A stretch of DNA of 64,000 nt from Gramella sp. MAR_2010_147 (GTDB taxonomy: Bacteria > Bacteroidota > Bacteroidia > Flavobacteriales > Flavobacteriaceae), in assembly GCF_900105135.1 (NCBI RefSeq), contig NZ_LT629741.1, positions 744,001 to 808,000 on the forward strand, written 5' to 3'. The notes under the pieces were generated by a model. That model had not been told where the DNA came from. It saw only the letters and a list, made by a program, of their open reading frames with translations, and did not search any database. A program made the translations under genes and the position numbers. Below, in pieces: positions 53,523 to 63,915 of the stretch; the first letter of the stretch is position 1, and each line of letters begins with the position of its first letter.

Positions 53523-54182
53523 ATGCAGGTTGAAGAAATACTCAAGACTAATTCTATAGCTAATAAATTCATATCCCAGTTGAGAGATACCGGCATTCAA
53601 CAAGATAGGATGCGTTTTCGCAGGAATATTGAGAGACTGGGTGAGATCATGGCCTATGAGCTAAGTAAGGAGCTTGAATATGAGACAGCCGAAATCACAA
53701 CGCCACTTGGAAAATCGAAAATTCTCTTACCTGAAAATGAACTGGTTATCTGCTCTATTCTTAGGGCAGGATTGCCGCTTCACCAGGGAATATTGAACTA
53801 TTTTGATGATGCTGAAAACTCCTTTATTTCGGCGTATAGACATCATCCAGATAATGATGAAAAATTTGAAATTCTCGTCGAATATCTTGCCTCTCCTTCT
53901 CTTGAAGGAAAAACGCTTATTCTGGCAGATCCCATGCTAGCGACCGGAAGATCCTTTAGCAATGTTCTTAATGCATTAAAACCAATGGGGATACCCGATA
54001 AAATTCATCTTGTCTCCGTTATTGCTTCAATGGAAGGTGTTGAATATCTTAAAACTGAATTTCCAGAGAACTCTAAATTATGGATTGCCACCATAGATCA
54101 TGAACTTGACAATAATGGCTATATAGTTCCGGGACTGGGAGATGCGGGTGATCTTTGTTTTGGTAGTAAACTCCAGCACTAA
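53523..54182 (+). CDS. upp: Uracil phosphoribosyltransferase
   Basis: A 219-residue PRTase. The PRPP loop L-A-D-P-M-L-A-T-G-R-S and the C-terminal uracil-binding Y-I-V-P-G-L-G-D-A-G-D are intact, and I-L-R-A-G-L-P is typical. It salvages uracil to UMP. It overlaps the convergent tamL by 4 nt. Confidence 0.95.
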   Translation: MQVEEILKTNSIANKFISQLRDTGIQQDRMRFRRNIERLGEIMAYELSKELEYETAEITTPLGKSKILLPENELVICSILRAGLPLHQGILNYFDDAENSFISAYRHHPDNDEKFEILVEYLASPSLEGKTLILADPMLATGRSFSNVLNALKPMGIPDKIHLVSVIASMEGVEYLKTEFPENSKLWIATIDHELDNNGYIVPGLGDAGDLCFGSKLQH

Positions 54183-56503
54183 AAGGGATACCCAATAGCA
54201 AAGTTAAATACGGGATTGCCAAAATCGTTTACCCATCTATCCCCTATAGGTTTTCTTGGGTCGTGCATTGGAAACGCCAGATCAAACCTTATTACAAAAC
54301 TCTGAATATCTATTCGTAATCCTGCTCCAGCCCCTATTCCCAGTTCATTCAGGAAGTCTGACTCAAATTTTCCTGAACCGTCTCCGTTTAAATTGGTTGT
54401 TTCGGGCTTTGCGTTAGAAGTCCAGACGTTACCGGCGTCTACAAAAAAAGCACCATTCAAATAGGTGATGATGGGGAATCGATATTCGGCATTGGCCTCA
54501 AAACGAATATTTCCGGTTTGATCGCGAAAACCTGTATTACTAATTTCTTCTTCTGGATTATCGGGAATTTGATCTGGTTCTGCCGGGTTAAATGTCCCGG
54601 GGCCTAAGGATCTTGTTCTAAATGCCCTTACACTGTAAGGTCCGCCAGAAAAATATTGTTTGCTGAACGGCATCACCTCTGAGTTTCCATAAGGACGACC
54701 ATAACCTGCAAATAAACGTGTGGCGATCACCTGTTGGTTGCCTAACCTCAAATGATATCTTAAATCCAAATCCAGTTTGGCGTATTGTGCATACTCCAGA
54801 CCAAAAACTTCCTTTTTCCCATCTTCGGCTTCTTTGCCCAATAGACTCATCGAATTACCGGCAATATCAACATTAGCATTCAGGAAAAAAGCATTCGTTT
54901 TATTTCCGTCTATGAGTCCGTTATAAATAAAAGAATAGGTAAGACCAGCTATAAATTCCTGGTCAAAACTGCTTTCCAAGAATGGATTCGCTTTTAAAAT
55001 TTTACCAAACTCTGTCGTGACATCAGTTAGACTAACATAATTAAGACTAATTGGATTAAACTCATGAGACACATATCTATTGGCGTTCCACAAATAACCA
55101 AAAGATGCATTAAGCGAGGCCAGTGTAAATAATTGACTTCTCCTTAGATAATCTCCTCCGAGGCTTATTTTGGTTTTTGGAATATCATATTTAAAAAAGT
55201 CTTTGCTGAATTTTACAGGAAATAATAATCGTGGAATAATTAGATCGTTTGTGAGTCCCAGCTGTAGTGAGCTGCTACCAGGTAGACTTCCTCCGGAGTC
55301 CATTTGAAATTCATAACCTAAATTGGCAGATATTTTAAGACTTTCTCCTCCTTTAAATAAATTCCTGTTTAAAAATGAAAGTGCCAGATGTGGGCCTGCA
55401 AAACTATTAGATTTTGTCACAGCCTGTAATTCTGCTCTTATTGCTCTTTTTTTAAGCGGAGACAAGAATATATTGGCTTCCAGCAATCCTATACTATCGG
55501 TTGCCAGCGTATCAATCTCATCATAGCGTATATTCACAAATTTGTAGGAACCAATAGTGCCAAGACGTCTGCTGGTGTTTCGTGAGACTTCAGGATCGTA
55601 GGTGTCTCCTGTTTCAATTAGAATATAAGGATCTAAATATTCCGGTTTAAAAAGAAGTTCTTCCTGAAAATAGTTTTTGTCTTTATACCTTTTATAATTC
55701 TTAGTGACTGAATCCTCATCAATATTATAATTTGGGTAGACATTTACATTTGAAATTTGATAGGGAATTACCGATTTTGAAGGAACATCTTTCTTCAGTC
55801 TTAAAAATAGATCAAATTTCTTCTGATCATATTGATTAGTATCAGCTTCAAAAATTAAAAATCCGGGGTTAAAATTATAATAGCCTTTCTTTTTGAGATT
55901 GATGTCTATACGCTCCCGTTCTAGTTTCAATTTGGGTAGATCAAAACGCATTTCTTCTTTCATTAAGGTTTTATCAATATCTTTTTTTATATCCTGGTAA
56001 ACCAGCAGAGTATCTGAATCTAACTGATAGGTTTCCATGGTGTATGGATCTGGTACTGTAAGCGTATAAGATGTGGAGGCTGTTTTTGAATTTTCATTCG
56101 TCTCTGCATCTGAGCTCACTCTGCTGTAGAAAAACCCACGATTTTCTAATCTGTTTAAAAGAAGATCTTCGGTGTTCTTTAGGTCTACATCAGATAGATA
56201 AACTGGTGCTTCCCCAAATTTCTTGTTCAGGAATTTATTAATAAAGCCTGGCTTTTCACGCTGTGATTTATAATGGAAATAAAGTCCGGGACGCATTCCC
56301 AGAACCTGCGTATTCGGTTCTGGCCGCAGTACATTTTCAAGCTCAGTTCTTAACTGTGGTCTATCTGTAATTGTGGTATCTGAATCTATTTTAATTTCAG
56401 CTCCGGTATACAAAAATTCATCATCAGGGATAAACTTCTCCACACTACAGGCCTGGAATAGTGCTATAAGAATAAATAATATGCTAAGATCTTTAATTTT
56501 CAT
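54179..56503 (-). CDS. tamL: TamL, BamA/TamA-family outer membrane lipoprotein
   Basis: About 774 residues from the ATG giving M-K-I-K-D-L-S-I-L-F; 11 more codons are open upstream. A lipobox L-F-Q-A-C puts Cys19 at the mature N-terminus, unlike TamA of Proteobacteria. POTRA-like repeats (about 25-400) precede a 16-strand Omp85 barrel with the conserved G-G-P-Y-S-V-R-A-F loop motif (VRGF/Y-type) and a terminal F. With TamB it moves proteins or lipids to the outer membrane. The start overlaps the tamB stop by 11 nt. Confidence 0.9.
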   Translation of the reverse strand: MKIKDLSILFILIALFQACSVEKFIPDDEFLYTGAEIKIDSDTTITDRPQLRTELENVLRPEPNTQVLGMRPGLYFHYKSQREKPGFINKFLNKKFGEAPVYLSDVDLKNTEDLLLNRLENRGFFYSRVSSDAETNENSKTASTSYTLTVPDPYTMETYQLDSDTLLVYQDIKKDIDKTLMKEEMRFDLPKLKLERERIDINLKKKGYYNFNPGFLIFEADTNQYDQKKFDLFLRLKKDVPSKSVIPYQISNVNVYPNYNIDEDSVTKNYKRYKDKNYFQEELLFKPEYLDPYILIETGDTYDPEVSRNTSRRLGTIGSYKFVNIRYDEIDTLATDSIGLLEANIFLSPLKKRAIRAELQAVTKSNSFAGPHLALSFLNRNLFKGGESLKISANLGYEFQMDSGGSLPGSSSLQLGLTNDLIIPRLLFPVKFSKDFFKYDIPKTKISLGGDYLRRSQLFTLASLNASFGYLWNANRYVSHEFNPISLNYVSLTDVTTEFGKILKANPFLESSFDQEFIAGLTYSFIYNGLIDGNKTNAFFLNANVDIAGNSMSLLGKEAEDGKKEVFGLEYAQYAKLDLDLRYHLRLGNQQVIATRLFAGYGRPYGNSEVMPFSKQYFSGGPYSVRAFRTRSLGPGTFNPAEPDQIPDNPEEEISNTGFRDQTGNIRFEANAEYRFPIITYLNGAFFVDAGNVWTSNAKPETTNLNGDGSGKFESDFLNELGIGAGAGLRIDIQSFVIRFDLAFPMHDPRKPIGDRWVNDFGNPVFNFAIGYPF

Positions 56504-59500
56504 CTCCTGTACTTTCTTCTTTTTTAGCCTTTTCATTTTTCACATTCTCCATCACGGCCTTCTCGAACATCTCCTTAAATTTGTTGAATTCTTTTGTGAA
56601 AATTAGAGCAATTCCGCTAACCACAAGCTGCCCATCGATCACATTTTCATACTGACTTTTACTAAAACCCTTTAAACGCCATACTCCGTCTTCATCCAGC
56701 AAGTAAGAAATACTTACATTCCCTATTAAAGGACTTGCCGCCTGCCCTTGCTGACTTCCGCCCTGCACATCTACCTCACTCCCAACTTCCACCACTAATC
56801 GATCTTCAAGAAAGGCTTTTTGAGCGCTTATGCCAAGTTGAGTTCTTTCTTCCGGGCTTTCTCCTTGATAATCGGTAAAACTATCTACATTAAAATTTAG
56901 CTGAACTCCACTTTCTCCAAGAAGTTTACTGGAAAGCATATTCAATTGATCTGATAAAGCTGAATTTAGGTTATCCCTGGCAACGGCCATGGTACCTCCA
57001 CTACTACCATCGCTACCCGATTCTGGAAAGAAACGGTTTAAGACCAATAATGAAAACACCTGTTTATTTAATTCCTGTTCCTGATTGTTTAGTTGCTGAA
57101 CTCTGCCAAATATCTCTCCTCCTGCTACTCCCTGTTCTTCTTCAGGCATATCCAGACCAAATGAAATCTTTGGTTCCATCAAATCTCCATCAATATTCAG
57201 ATAGACCAGGAATGGGATTTCCTGTCTAAATCTATCCCTGTTTCCAGTTGCCGAAGTTTGTGCTGCCATAAGTGAAGAAGCCGATGTTTCTACTTTATAA
57301 ATAGCTCTCACATCTAGTTGTGCATCAAAAGGATCTCCTGCCCAGGAAACACGACTTCCATCTGCGATCTCAAACCTTCTTTTAACAAGATTGTAAAGGC
57401 TCATTTCATAAAAACCATCATTAACTTCATAGATACCAGTTAAAGCTGTACGACCATTGGGATACATATTGAAGATAAGATCTCCTTCTCCCTGAACCTG
57501 AAATTTATCTCCGGTTTCGGCATTGATGATCACATTAAAGGTTGCCCCTTCGTCTACTGAAATTCTGGAAAAAATATCATATCCAGAAATTACATAAGAC
57601 TCTTCTTCGGTTTGAGAAAGAATAGCATCAGGGTCTTCTTTATTCACAAAGATCACCACTCCATCACGTTCCTTAATTTGTAATTCTGTCTCAGGTACCA
57701 CGTAGGTGAAATTTGTACTCTCCTTAATATCGATATCCATATCTACCTTTGGTAAATTAAGATCTCCAGATATTTGAGCATCCACATCTACTACTGCACT
57801 ACCATAGAATAAGTCGTTATCTTCTTCCGTAGAATTTAGTAATTTAAAATCACTGGCTTGTATGTCTAAATTGAAACCAGGGTTTAAGAGGCTTGTGGTA
57901 ATTATTTCACCATTTACAACTACAGAATTATTGTTGGCATCATTGATATTAAAGTCCTCAAAATAAACGCCGGCGTTATCCAGTCTTAGGTTTTCATCTG
58001 GAAGGACAAAGTCTGCATTTAACATCGCAATATTGAATTTAGCATCGTTAAAGTCAAGCTTACCTTCATACTTTGGTTCTAATAAAGTACCGTTTAGCGT
58101 AATATTTCCTGAAAAACTTCCACTTCCGTTCTTTATCTCTCCCTGGGAAAAGCCTTCAAGAGCAGACATTTTAATCTTATTAAGGTCAAGATTCATGTCC
58201 AGTATAGCTGAAGGTTCAGCAGCAGCATAGGTACCGGTAAGATCCAGATCTACTTCACCACCTTTTATGGCCATTTCAAAATCATAATCACTAAAACCGC
58301 TGGAGTTCCCTTTAAGGCTTAAAGTGTTTAGATCTACATTCATTACTTTAAACTCATTGATAGCCAAATCTGCGAGAATACCTGTTTTGCCAAATGGTTC
58401 TTCATAAACAATATTACCATTTAGAAACCCAGTTGCTAATTGATCTTCAGGATTCAGATAATTCAGTAAAGCTGCCAGTTTAAAGTTTTTAAAATCAAGA
58501 CTTAAATGCTCTTTTTCCACACCCGGTTTCGCGTTGCTAAGTATCATTTCCTGGTTTTCCCTGAACAATCTAAAATTAGAGAAACTCAAATATTCTGTTC
58601 CATAGCTCAATTTATTAGCAGTATCTATATTCCATTGATTTTTGTTCAGGATAAGATCCTGTGGATCTACATGGAATTCCAGGGTGTCCCCTTGAAAGTT
58701 TAGTTCAGATTTTACATGAACAATTTGTTCGTCTTCATAGAAAGAGGAAAAATCCAGGTTTAACTTTCGGTTTAATACCTCTCCCTGCAAATCTGTTCTC
58801 TTGATCGCTAGCGGACCGGCATTTAATTCATTAAATGCAAGATCAAACTTTAAGTTATCGGGATCCGATTGCATATTTAGTTGTAAACTATCAATCTGGC
58901 TGCTATAGAAATTGATGTACGGAATTGATACCGAAGCATCAAGCTCGCGATCAAGCTCCCTAAAGTCAACATTTACATCTACAGTATCCAGTTCTTCAAG
59001 ATTTACAACAAAAACTTCGTTTAGTATGGGCGCTTCACTTATCCTGGCATTTAATTTAAGATTTACAGGATTAGTGATAGAATCTTCCTGGTAATTCTCT
59101 GTTATATATCTTTTAAAATGCCTGTTAATCGCTTCAGAAAAAGCTAATGGACTGGCATTGGACTGCAAATCTAAATCCAGTATTCTATTTTCTACCTTGA
59201 CCGAGGTGGTATCTTCTCGCACAAATGCAGAGGCGTCAAAACTACCCAATAAATAGGTTTTATTATTATAAACGGCTACCCCGTCGATGATTTTGGCCTC
59301 CATCTCAAATTCACTGGAATTACCTTCAAACCAGCCCTCTAATGTGAAACCCGTTTTTATATTCTTTTGGGTGATGCCTAAATTCCCCAAATCTGCACCA
59401 TCCATATATACATTAAAATCAAACCGTGGAGAAACCGAATCTAACTCGATTTGGGTTTGAGCTTCCATATCCAGATTGGTATCCTGATAAATTAAATTAA

Positions 59501-61484
59501 CCGAACCTTTTCCATTTTTCAGGGCTCCATTGATATCGATATATCTAAACTCATAATCTTTATAGGAAAAAGTAGTTATTTCAGAATCCAGTGTTGCATT
59601 GAGATCATTTATAGAGCTACCCTTCCCGGTAGTCTTAATATTTAGTTGAATATCTCCCAAAGCCTTATTTTGCAATAGATTTCCAAGCGAAATACTATCT
59701 CCCTGGATCTCTGCATCAAATACTATTTGATCTCCCATCGCGAAATCGCCATCTATTTTCAGGCTTCCATCTGAAGTATTGAGAAGAGAGTTTGTTCGTA
59801 CCTCACTGGCATTTCCGGCGAAACTACCTTTAAGCGATATTGTTTCCGGTAATTTTAAACCAAGATCTTCTTCTTTCACAAATTTGAGGAGATCGCTGCG
59901 TTTAGAGTTCATCTGGACATAGGGCAGATTGAAATTTAAATTTTCAGGATCCTGTAAATTAACAAGGCTTCCATTTCCGGATAAACTGGTGTTGCGCCAC
60001 TTTAAATTAAGTGATTTAAGATCTAGATTATCAAGTTTTCCCGAAGCGTTTAAGTTTCCGCGTAATGGAGATCCAGCCAGAGAATTTATATATTCATTAT
60101 TTCGTAAATCTGGCTGAAAACGGTAAATATCACTAACATTGAAATATACATTTTCGAGCTTGAGATTCAAGCTGGCAGTTCCCGGGTTCTCCATAAAATC
60201 ATTGAGAGAATTATAGGTAATATGGAGGTTTCCAGATAAACTATTGGTATTTACCGCAACATCCAGGTTTGAAAAATTCATTTGCTCATCTGTTACCAAT
60301 GCCTGGATATTTAATTTATTCACTTCAATTCCTGAGCCTTCATTAAATTGAAGTTTATCGATAGTTGTCTTAGCCTCACCCGGTTTATATGCAATGTCTT
60401 CAGCTTTAAATATTAGGCTCTCCAGGCTAATAGCATCAGCATTAAACACTCCCTTTTTAACGTCGGCTCCATTCACCATGTAATCAAAATCATTATCATT
60501 GAGATCGATACTACCAATTTCCACATTCCAATTTGGCCATTCAAATGAAGACGAAGTTTCAACATTATTTGAAGGCGCAGTAGTAGCTTGTTGCTTCATC
60601 CTTAAATCAACTTCAGAATTGGCCAGCAGGATGGAGTTACTAAGAATCGCATTATTTTTCAGGTCGAACCTTGAAGCACTCAGATTTAATTTAGCGATCT
60701 GGAAATTAGTGAATAGCGAATCGGGTTCAGAATTGTAAATTCCACTAACATTAGAAAACTCGATATTTGAAATTTCAAACACCGGCATCGGCGAGGGTTC
60801 AGAATCACTTTCTGGAAAAGGCCTGGTTTGTACATAATTTACCTGAGCATTGGTTAAAATGGCATCGTTCGCTTTAAAAACCATGTTCTCAAGATCAGTT
60901 TCAGTAAACTCTAATTGTAGTAAATCGAATTTAAACTTGGAATCTATACCAGATACATCGTCTTTATAAGTAATATCAAAATTCTTCAGATTGATATCTC
61001 CAATATTAATTTCCATTGGAGCGGCACTAGTGTCACTTACAGTAGTTGTATGAGTAGTGTCTGAAGCATAAGCATTCAGCAAAAATTCATAATTAAAGCC
61101 ACGAATAGAATCTTTACGGAAAATTCTGGCTTTTAAATTTGTAGCATCCAGCTCTTCCAGACTAAAACTATTACCTTTTATTATAGGCCAGAATGGAATA
61201 TTGGCAGAGATACTTTCAGCATAAACAATAGTATCTCCCTGTGGATCTTCAATATATAACTGGTCTACCTGAATATTCCCGTTAAACTGAATAAATAGCT
61301 TATCCAGTTCTATATACGCTCCGGTCTTTTTTTCAACAGAAGAAATAAACTTGTCCTTGATAATATTCTGCCCCCAGGGACTACGAACAAAGAGAATGAT
61401 CAAAAGAAGGAAAACAATGATCCCAAGGAGAATCTTTCCCAGTACTTTTAGAGTTTTAAAAAATATTCTTTTGTTTCTTTTCAA
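56493..61484 (-). CDS. tamB: TamB, translocation and assembly module inner-membrane/periplasmic protein
   Basis: A very long 1663-residue protein. A single N-terminal membrane helix (about 13-35, V-L-G-K-I-L-L-G-I-I-V-F) is followed by an extended AsmA/DUF748-like beta-taco body full of G-x-L and D-L-D-L strands. The DUF490/TamB domain lies in the last 450 residues (Y-L-N-I-D-G-D-L-M-E-P-K-I). The groove shape suggests lipid or unfolded OMP transfer between membranes. It is larger than E. coli TamB (about 1260). It is the first gene of the tamB-tamL unit. Confidence 0.92.
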   Translation of the reverse strand: MKRNKRIFFKTLKVLGKILLGIIVFLLLIILFVRSPWGQNIIKDKFISSVEKKTGAYIELDKLFIQFNGNIQVDQLYIEDPQGDTIVYAESISANIPFWPIIKGNSFSLEELDATNLKARIFRKDSIRGFNYEFLLNAYASDTTHTTTVSDTSAAPMEINIGDINLKNFDITYKDDVSGIDSKFKFDLLQLEFTETDLENMVFKANDAILTNAQVNYVQTRPFPESDSEPSPMPVFEISNIEFSNVSGIYNSEPDSLFTNFQIAKLNLSASRFDLKNNAILSNSILLANSEVDLRMKQQATTAPSNNVETSSSFEWPNWNVEIGSIDLNDNDFDYMVNGADVKKGVFNADAISLESLIFKAEDIAYKPGEAKTTIDKLQFNEGSGIEVNKLNIQALVTDEQMNFSNLDVAVNTNSLSGNLHITYNSLNDFMENPGTASLNLKLENVYFNVSDIYRFQPDLRNNEYINSLAGSPLRGNLNASGKLDNLDLKSLNLKWRNTSLSGNGSLVNLQDPENLNFNLPYVQMNSKRSDLLKFVKEEDLGLKLPETISLKGSFAGNASEVRTNSLLNTSDGSLKIDGDFAMGDQIVFDAEIQGDSISLGNLLQNKALGDIQLNIKTTGKGSSINDLNATLDSEITTFSYKDYEFRYIDINGALKNGKGSVNLIYQDTNLDMEAQTQIELDSVSPRFDFNVYMDGADLGNLGITQKNIKTGFTLEGWFEGNSSEFEMEAKIIDGVAVYNNKTYLLGSFDASAFVREDTTSVKVENRILDLDLQSNASPLAFSEAINRHFKRYITENYQEDSITNPVNLKLNARISEAPILNEVFVVNLEELDTVDVNVDFRELDRELDASVSIPYINFYSSQIDSLQLNMQSDPDNLKFDLAFNELNAGPLAIKRTDLQGEVLNRKLNLDFSSFYEDEQIVHVKSELNFQGDTLEFHVDPQDLILNKNQWNIDTANKLSYGTEYLSFSNFRLFRENQEMILSNAKPGVEKEHLSLDFKNFKLAALLNYLNPEDQLATGFLNGNIVYEEPFGKTGILADLAINEFKVMNVDLNTLSLKGNSSGFSDYDFEMAIKGGEVDLDLTGTYAAAEPSAILDMNLDLNKIKMSALEGFSQGEIKNGSGSFSGNITLNGTLLEPKYEGKLDFNDAKFNIAMLNADFVLPDENLRLDNAGVYFEDFNINDANNNSVVVNGEIITTSLLNPGFNLDIQASDFKLLNSTEEDNDLFYGSAVVDVDAQISGDLNLPKVDMDIDIKESTNFTYVVPETELQIKERDGVVIFVNKEDPDAILSQTEEESYVISGYDIFSRISVDEGATFNVIINAETGDKFQVQGEGDLIFNMYPNGRTALTGIYEVNDGFYEMSLYNLVKRRFEIADGSRVSWAGDPFDAQLDVRAIYKVETSASSLMAAQTSATGNRDRFRQEIPFLVYLNIDGDLMEPKISFGLDMPEEEQGVAGGEIFGRVQQLNNQEQELNKQVFSLLVLNRFFPESGSDGSSGGTMAVARDNLNSALSDQLNMLSSKLLGESGVQLNFNVDSFTDYQGESPEERTQLGISAQKAFLEDRLVVEVGSEVDVQGGSQQGQAASPLIGNVSISYLLDEDGVWRLKGFSKSQYENVIDGQLVVSGIALIFTKEFNKFKEMFEKAVMENVKNEKAKKEESTGDEN

Positions 61485-61908
61485 TTATTCAATTTTAGAA
61501 AATCTCAAAGTTATCGTTTAGAGCTATTACAGCGAAACTATACCCTCCTAATTTCTAATAAACTTGTGTTAAATTGCCTACAAATTACCACATAACCTGA
61601 CTTGTCGAAGCAAGAAATGACCCTGTTTTGTGGAAAATTTGTACACATTTCCCTCTAATTTCCACAAGTTTTAATATTTATTCAATTAAACAATCCAGTT
61701 TGATCCAACTAAAAGATTCAATTTTTCTAATCCAATTAAAATCCTTTGAGACCAATAAAAACAGCCATTTAAAGCTCCTGCCGGCATTAAACAGAACTTT
61801 CATCTGGCTCCAGCCTCTTTAAATTTAATTCTTCTGGCATTATTATAGTCTTTAAAGAGTTGATTAAAAAACTAAATAATCAAACAATTAAACATTAAAA
61901 TCCGATTT
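61485..61908. other. Divergent 424-bp control region between tamB and the OmpA gene
   Basis: No supported gene. Several ATCCAA(T/C)TAAA-like segments occur between 61679 and 61745 (for example near 61703 and 61733), but they are too loose to call a repeat. Promoters of both divergent genes must lie here. Confidence 0.4.
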
Positions 61909-62754
61909 ATGAAAAAAGTAATAACTGTAACCGTATTAGCAGCGACCATGCTAACCTCATGTGTTTCTAAAAAGAAATATGTAGCACTGGAGGGTGAATT
62001 GAATGACACCAGAAGTACCCTGCAGAAAACTCGTGTAGAGAAAGAGGAGATCGAAGAAAAGTATGCTCGTATTGAAGAAAGAGTTGCTGACTATAATGCC
62101 AAGATTAATTCTCTTAGAACTGAGAATGATGGTATGATGGAAATGAATGACCTAACGGTAATGTCTAAGAATACCAAGGAAAAAATGAAGAGTACAATCG
62201 CAAAAATAGATCCTGAGAAGGTGAAAGGCGCGAAGACTCTTGAAGACTCTATCAACCTTGCCGTGTCTTACAATCTAAAGCAGAATATTTCTGAAGGTGC
62301 AGATGAAGAAGATATAGATATTAGTGTTGATGAAACTGTAGTAATGATTAATGTTTCTGATAAACTTTTATTTGGAAGTGGAAGCTATAGAGTTACTAAA
62401 GAAGCTCAACCATTATTAAAAAAGCTAGCTGAAGTGATTAATAGTGAACCGGCTATGGAAGTGATGATTGAAGGTCATACAGATGACAGAACCATGGTGA
62501 AAGAGTCTTATATAAAAGACAACTGGGATCTTAGTGTTAGAAGAGCCACATCAATTGTTAGATTGTTACAGGATAAATATGACGTAGAACCATCTAAATT
62601 GATCGCAGCTGGTAGAAGTAGCTACCAACCACTGGTTGAGAATTCTTCAAAAGACAATATGGCTAAAAACCGTAGAACAAGAATTGTAATAATTCCAAAT
62701 CTTGATAAATTCTTTGCAATGCTTGAAGGTGACGCTTCAGTAGCTAAAAACTAA
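61909..62754 (+). CDS. OmpA-family lipoprotein with coiled coil
   Basis: A 281-residue lipoprotein with lipobox L-T-S-C (Cys18). A coiled coil (about 25-75, heptads with E-E-I-E-E-K-Y) precedes a linker, and the OmpA/MotB peptidoglycan-binding domain (about 145-265) has I-E-G-H-T-D-D and N-R-R-T-R-I. Asp of the meso-diaminopimelate site and the Arg are present. It is expected to span from the outer membrane to peptidoglycan. It ends at a strong terminator. Confidence 0.9.
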   Translation: MKKVITVTVLAATMLTSCVSKKKYVALEGELNDTRSTLQKTRVEKEEIEEKYARIEERVADYNAKINSLRTENDGMMEMNDLTVMSKNTKEKMKSTIAKIDPEKVKGAKTLEDSINLAVSYNLKQNISEGADEEDIDISVDETVVMINVSDKLLFGSGSYRVTKEAQPLLKKLAEVINSEPAMEVMIEGHTDDRTMVKESYIKDNWDLSVRRATSIVRLLQDKYDVEPSKLIAAGRSSYQPLVENSSKDNMAKNRRTRIVIIPNLDKFFAMLEGDASVAKN

Positions 62755-62777
62755 GAATACGTTTAAACAGAAAAATT

Positions 62778-62807
62778 AAAGGAAAGCTTTCGCTTTCCTT
62801 TTTTTAT
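62778..62807. terminator. Bidirectional terminator between OmpA and DoxX genes
   Basis: AAAGGAAAGC (62778-62787) pairs with GCTTTCCTTT (62792-62801), loop TTTC, followed by a T-run on the plus strand. The minus-strand T-run is shorter. Confidence 0.8.
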
Positions 62808-62811
62808 GCTG

Positions 62812-63234
62812 TTATTTTTTGTTCTTATTAATATAAAAATCCAATGAATACTTCCCTCCTCCTGTAAAAGCCAGTAAAATAAATCCAAACATATACAGTA
62901 TAGGTAATTCCTGCTTCATAAATCCATCTGGGACATGAACTATAAATGCCGCAACGGCCATAGTTATTATTAGAGGAATTGCCGCAAATCTTGTAAGAAA
63001 ACCTAATACAATAAATACAGAGCATACAAATTCTGCAAATACAACAAGCGTATATGATATTTCTTCCCCAAGGCCAATTGGGTCTGCAAATTTTAATTCA
63101 TCTGAACCAAAGAAATCAATAAGTTTAGGATAGCCATGTGTAAGCATTAATGTAGCGATGGCGATTCTAAAAATTAATATACCAAGGTCTACATTCCTTA
63201 AATTCAAGTTTGTTATATGTGTTTTGTTTAGCAT
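62812..63234 (-). CDS. DoxX-family membrane protein
   Basis: A 140-residue protein with four hydrophobic segments. The N-terminal R-I-A-I-A-T-L-M-L-T-H-G-Y-P-K-L and the F-A-E-F-V-C-S-V-F-I-V-L-G-F-L-T-R motif are characteristic of DoxX/DoxD-like proteins of the inner membrane. Proposed links are to oxidative stress or thiosulfate:quinone chemistry; the role here is unknown. Convergent with the OmpA gene. Confidence 0.88.
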   Translation of the reverse strand: MLNKTHITNLNLRNVDLGILIFRIAIATLMLTHGYPKLIDFFGSDELKFADPIGLGEEISYTLVVFAEFVCSVFIVLGFLTRFAAIPLIITMAVAAFIVHVPDGFMKQELPILYMFGFILLAFTGGGKYSLDFYINKNKK

Positions 63235-63397
63235 TTTTTGAGATTTATTCTTAGACTATTGGAAATATATACATTTCATTTTTATTAATCTCTAATTCAT
63301 AAGCACCTATAAATGTAAAGAAATATTCTATTAATGGAGAAAAATTGCATTTCATCGATTTTATATGTTTTTTATCGATTTATATTAAATTTTGTTT

Positions 63398-63405
63398 TAC
63401 ATTTA
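63398..63405 (+). promoter_or_regulatory. Possible -7 box (TACATTTA) before the DUF4402 gene
   Basis: TACATTTA differs from TAnnTTTG at the last base and lies 3 nt upstream of the chosen ATG at 63409. This is as tight as the box before the FAD/Fe-S oxidase. Confidence 0.3.
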
Positions 63406-63408
63406 GAT

Positions 63409-63915
63409 ATGTTAGAAATCCAGAAACATCTTTTTCTTTTTTTTAGTCTTCTGATGTTTTCCTTTTACGGAATTGCACAAAACAGTGCCTCTGCATCTTT
63501 TACTGCTTCAGTGAAAATAGTAGAGCCTATATCTGTACAAACTACTGAAAACATGAATTTTGCAAGTATTGATGCAAGAAACGGCGGATCTGTTATTCTT
63601 AATCCAGACCATACCAGAGAAGCAATAGGTGGTGTGCTACTTGATAATGCTTCAAATGTTTCAGCAGCTGTTTTTGAAGTAAAAGGTCAGAATGGATATT
63701 CTTACAATATTGATTTACCAGAAGGTTCTTTTAGAATGGTAAATGGTGCAAATGAAATTGTAGTAAAGGATTTTGAGATGAGCACTTCCAGCGCCACTTT
63801 AAATTCAGATTCTCAAGTAATTAGTCTAGGTGCTACACTATACATAGAGCCAGGACAGAAGCCCGGAATATATAGTACTCCCTCTCCTATAGAAATTATG
63901 GTAAGCTACAATTAA
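63409..63915 (+). CDS. DUF4402 domain-containing exported protein
   Basis: 168 residues from the ATG giving M-L-E-I-Q-K-H-L-F-L-F-F with a signal peptide cleaved after G-I-A-Q; the 25 codons upstream lack protein-like character. The mature protein is the DUF4402 fold: A-S-A-S-F-T-A-S-V-K-I-V-E-P-I-S, M-N-F-A-S-I, then a beta-rich core and a final P-G-x-Y-x-x-x-x-x-I-x-V-S-Y-N. DUF4402 proteins look like pilin or surface beta-sandwich subunits. Its stop overlaps the possible convergent gene. Confidence 0.85.
   Translation: MLEIQKHLFLFFSLLMFSFYGIAQNSASASFTASVKIVEPISVQTTENMNFASIDARNGGSVILNPDHTREAIGGVLLDNASNVSAAVFEVKGQNGYSYNIDLPEGSFRMVNGANEIVVKDFEMSTSSATLNSDSQVISLGATLYIEPGQKPGIYSTPSPIEIMVSYN

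Noticed and set aside
61628..61822. 64-codon plus-strand frame between tamB and the OmpA gene
   Set aside because: Low-complexity AT-rich sequence with no start context, no recognisable family and no conservation signal visible.
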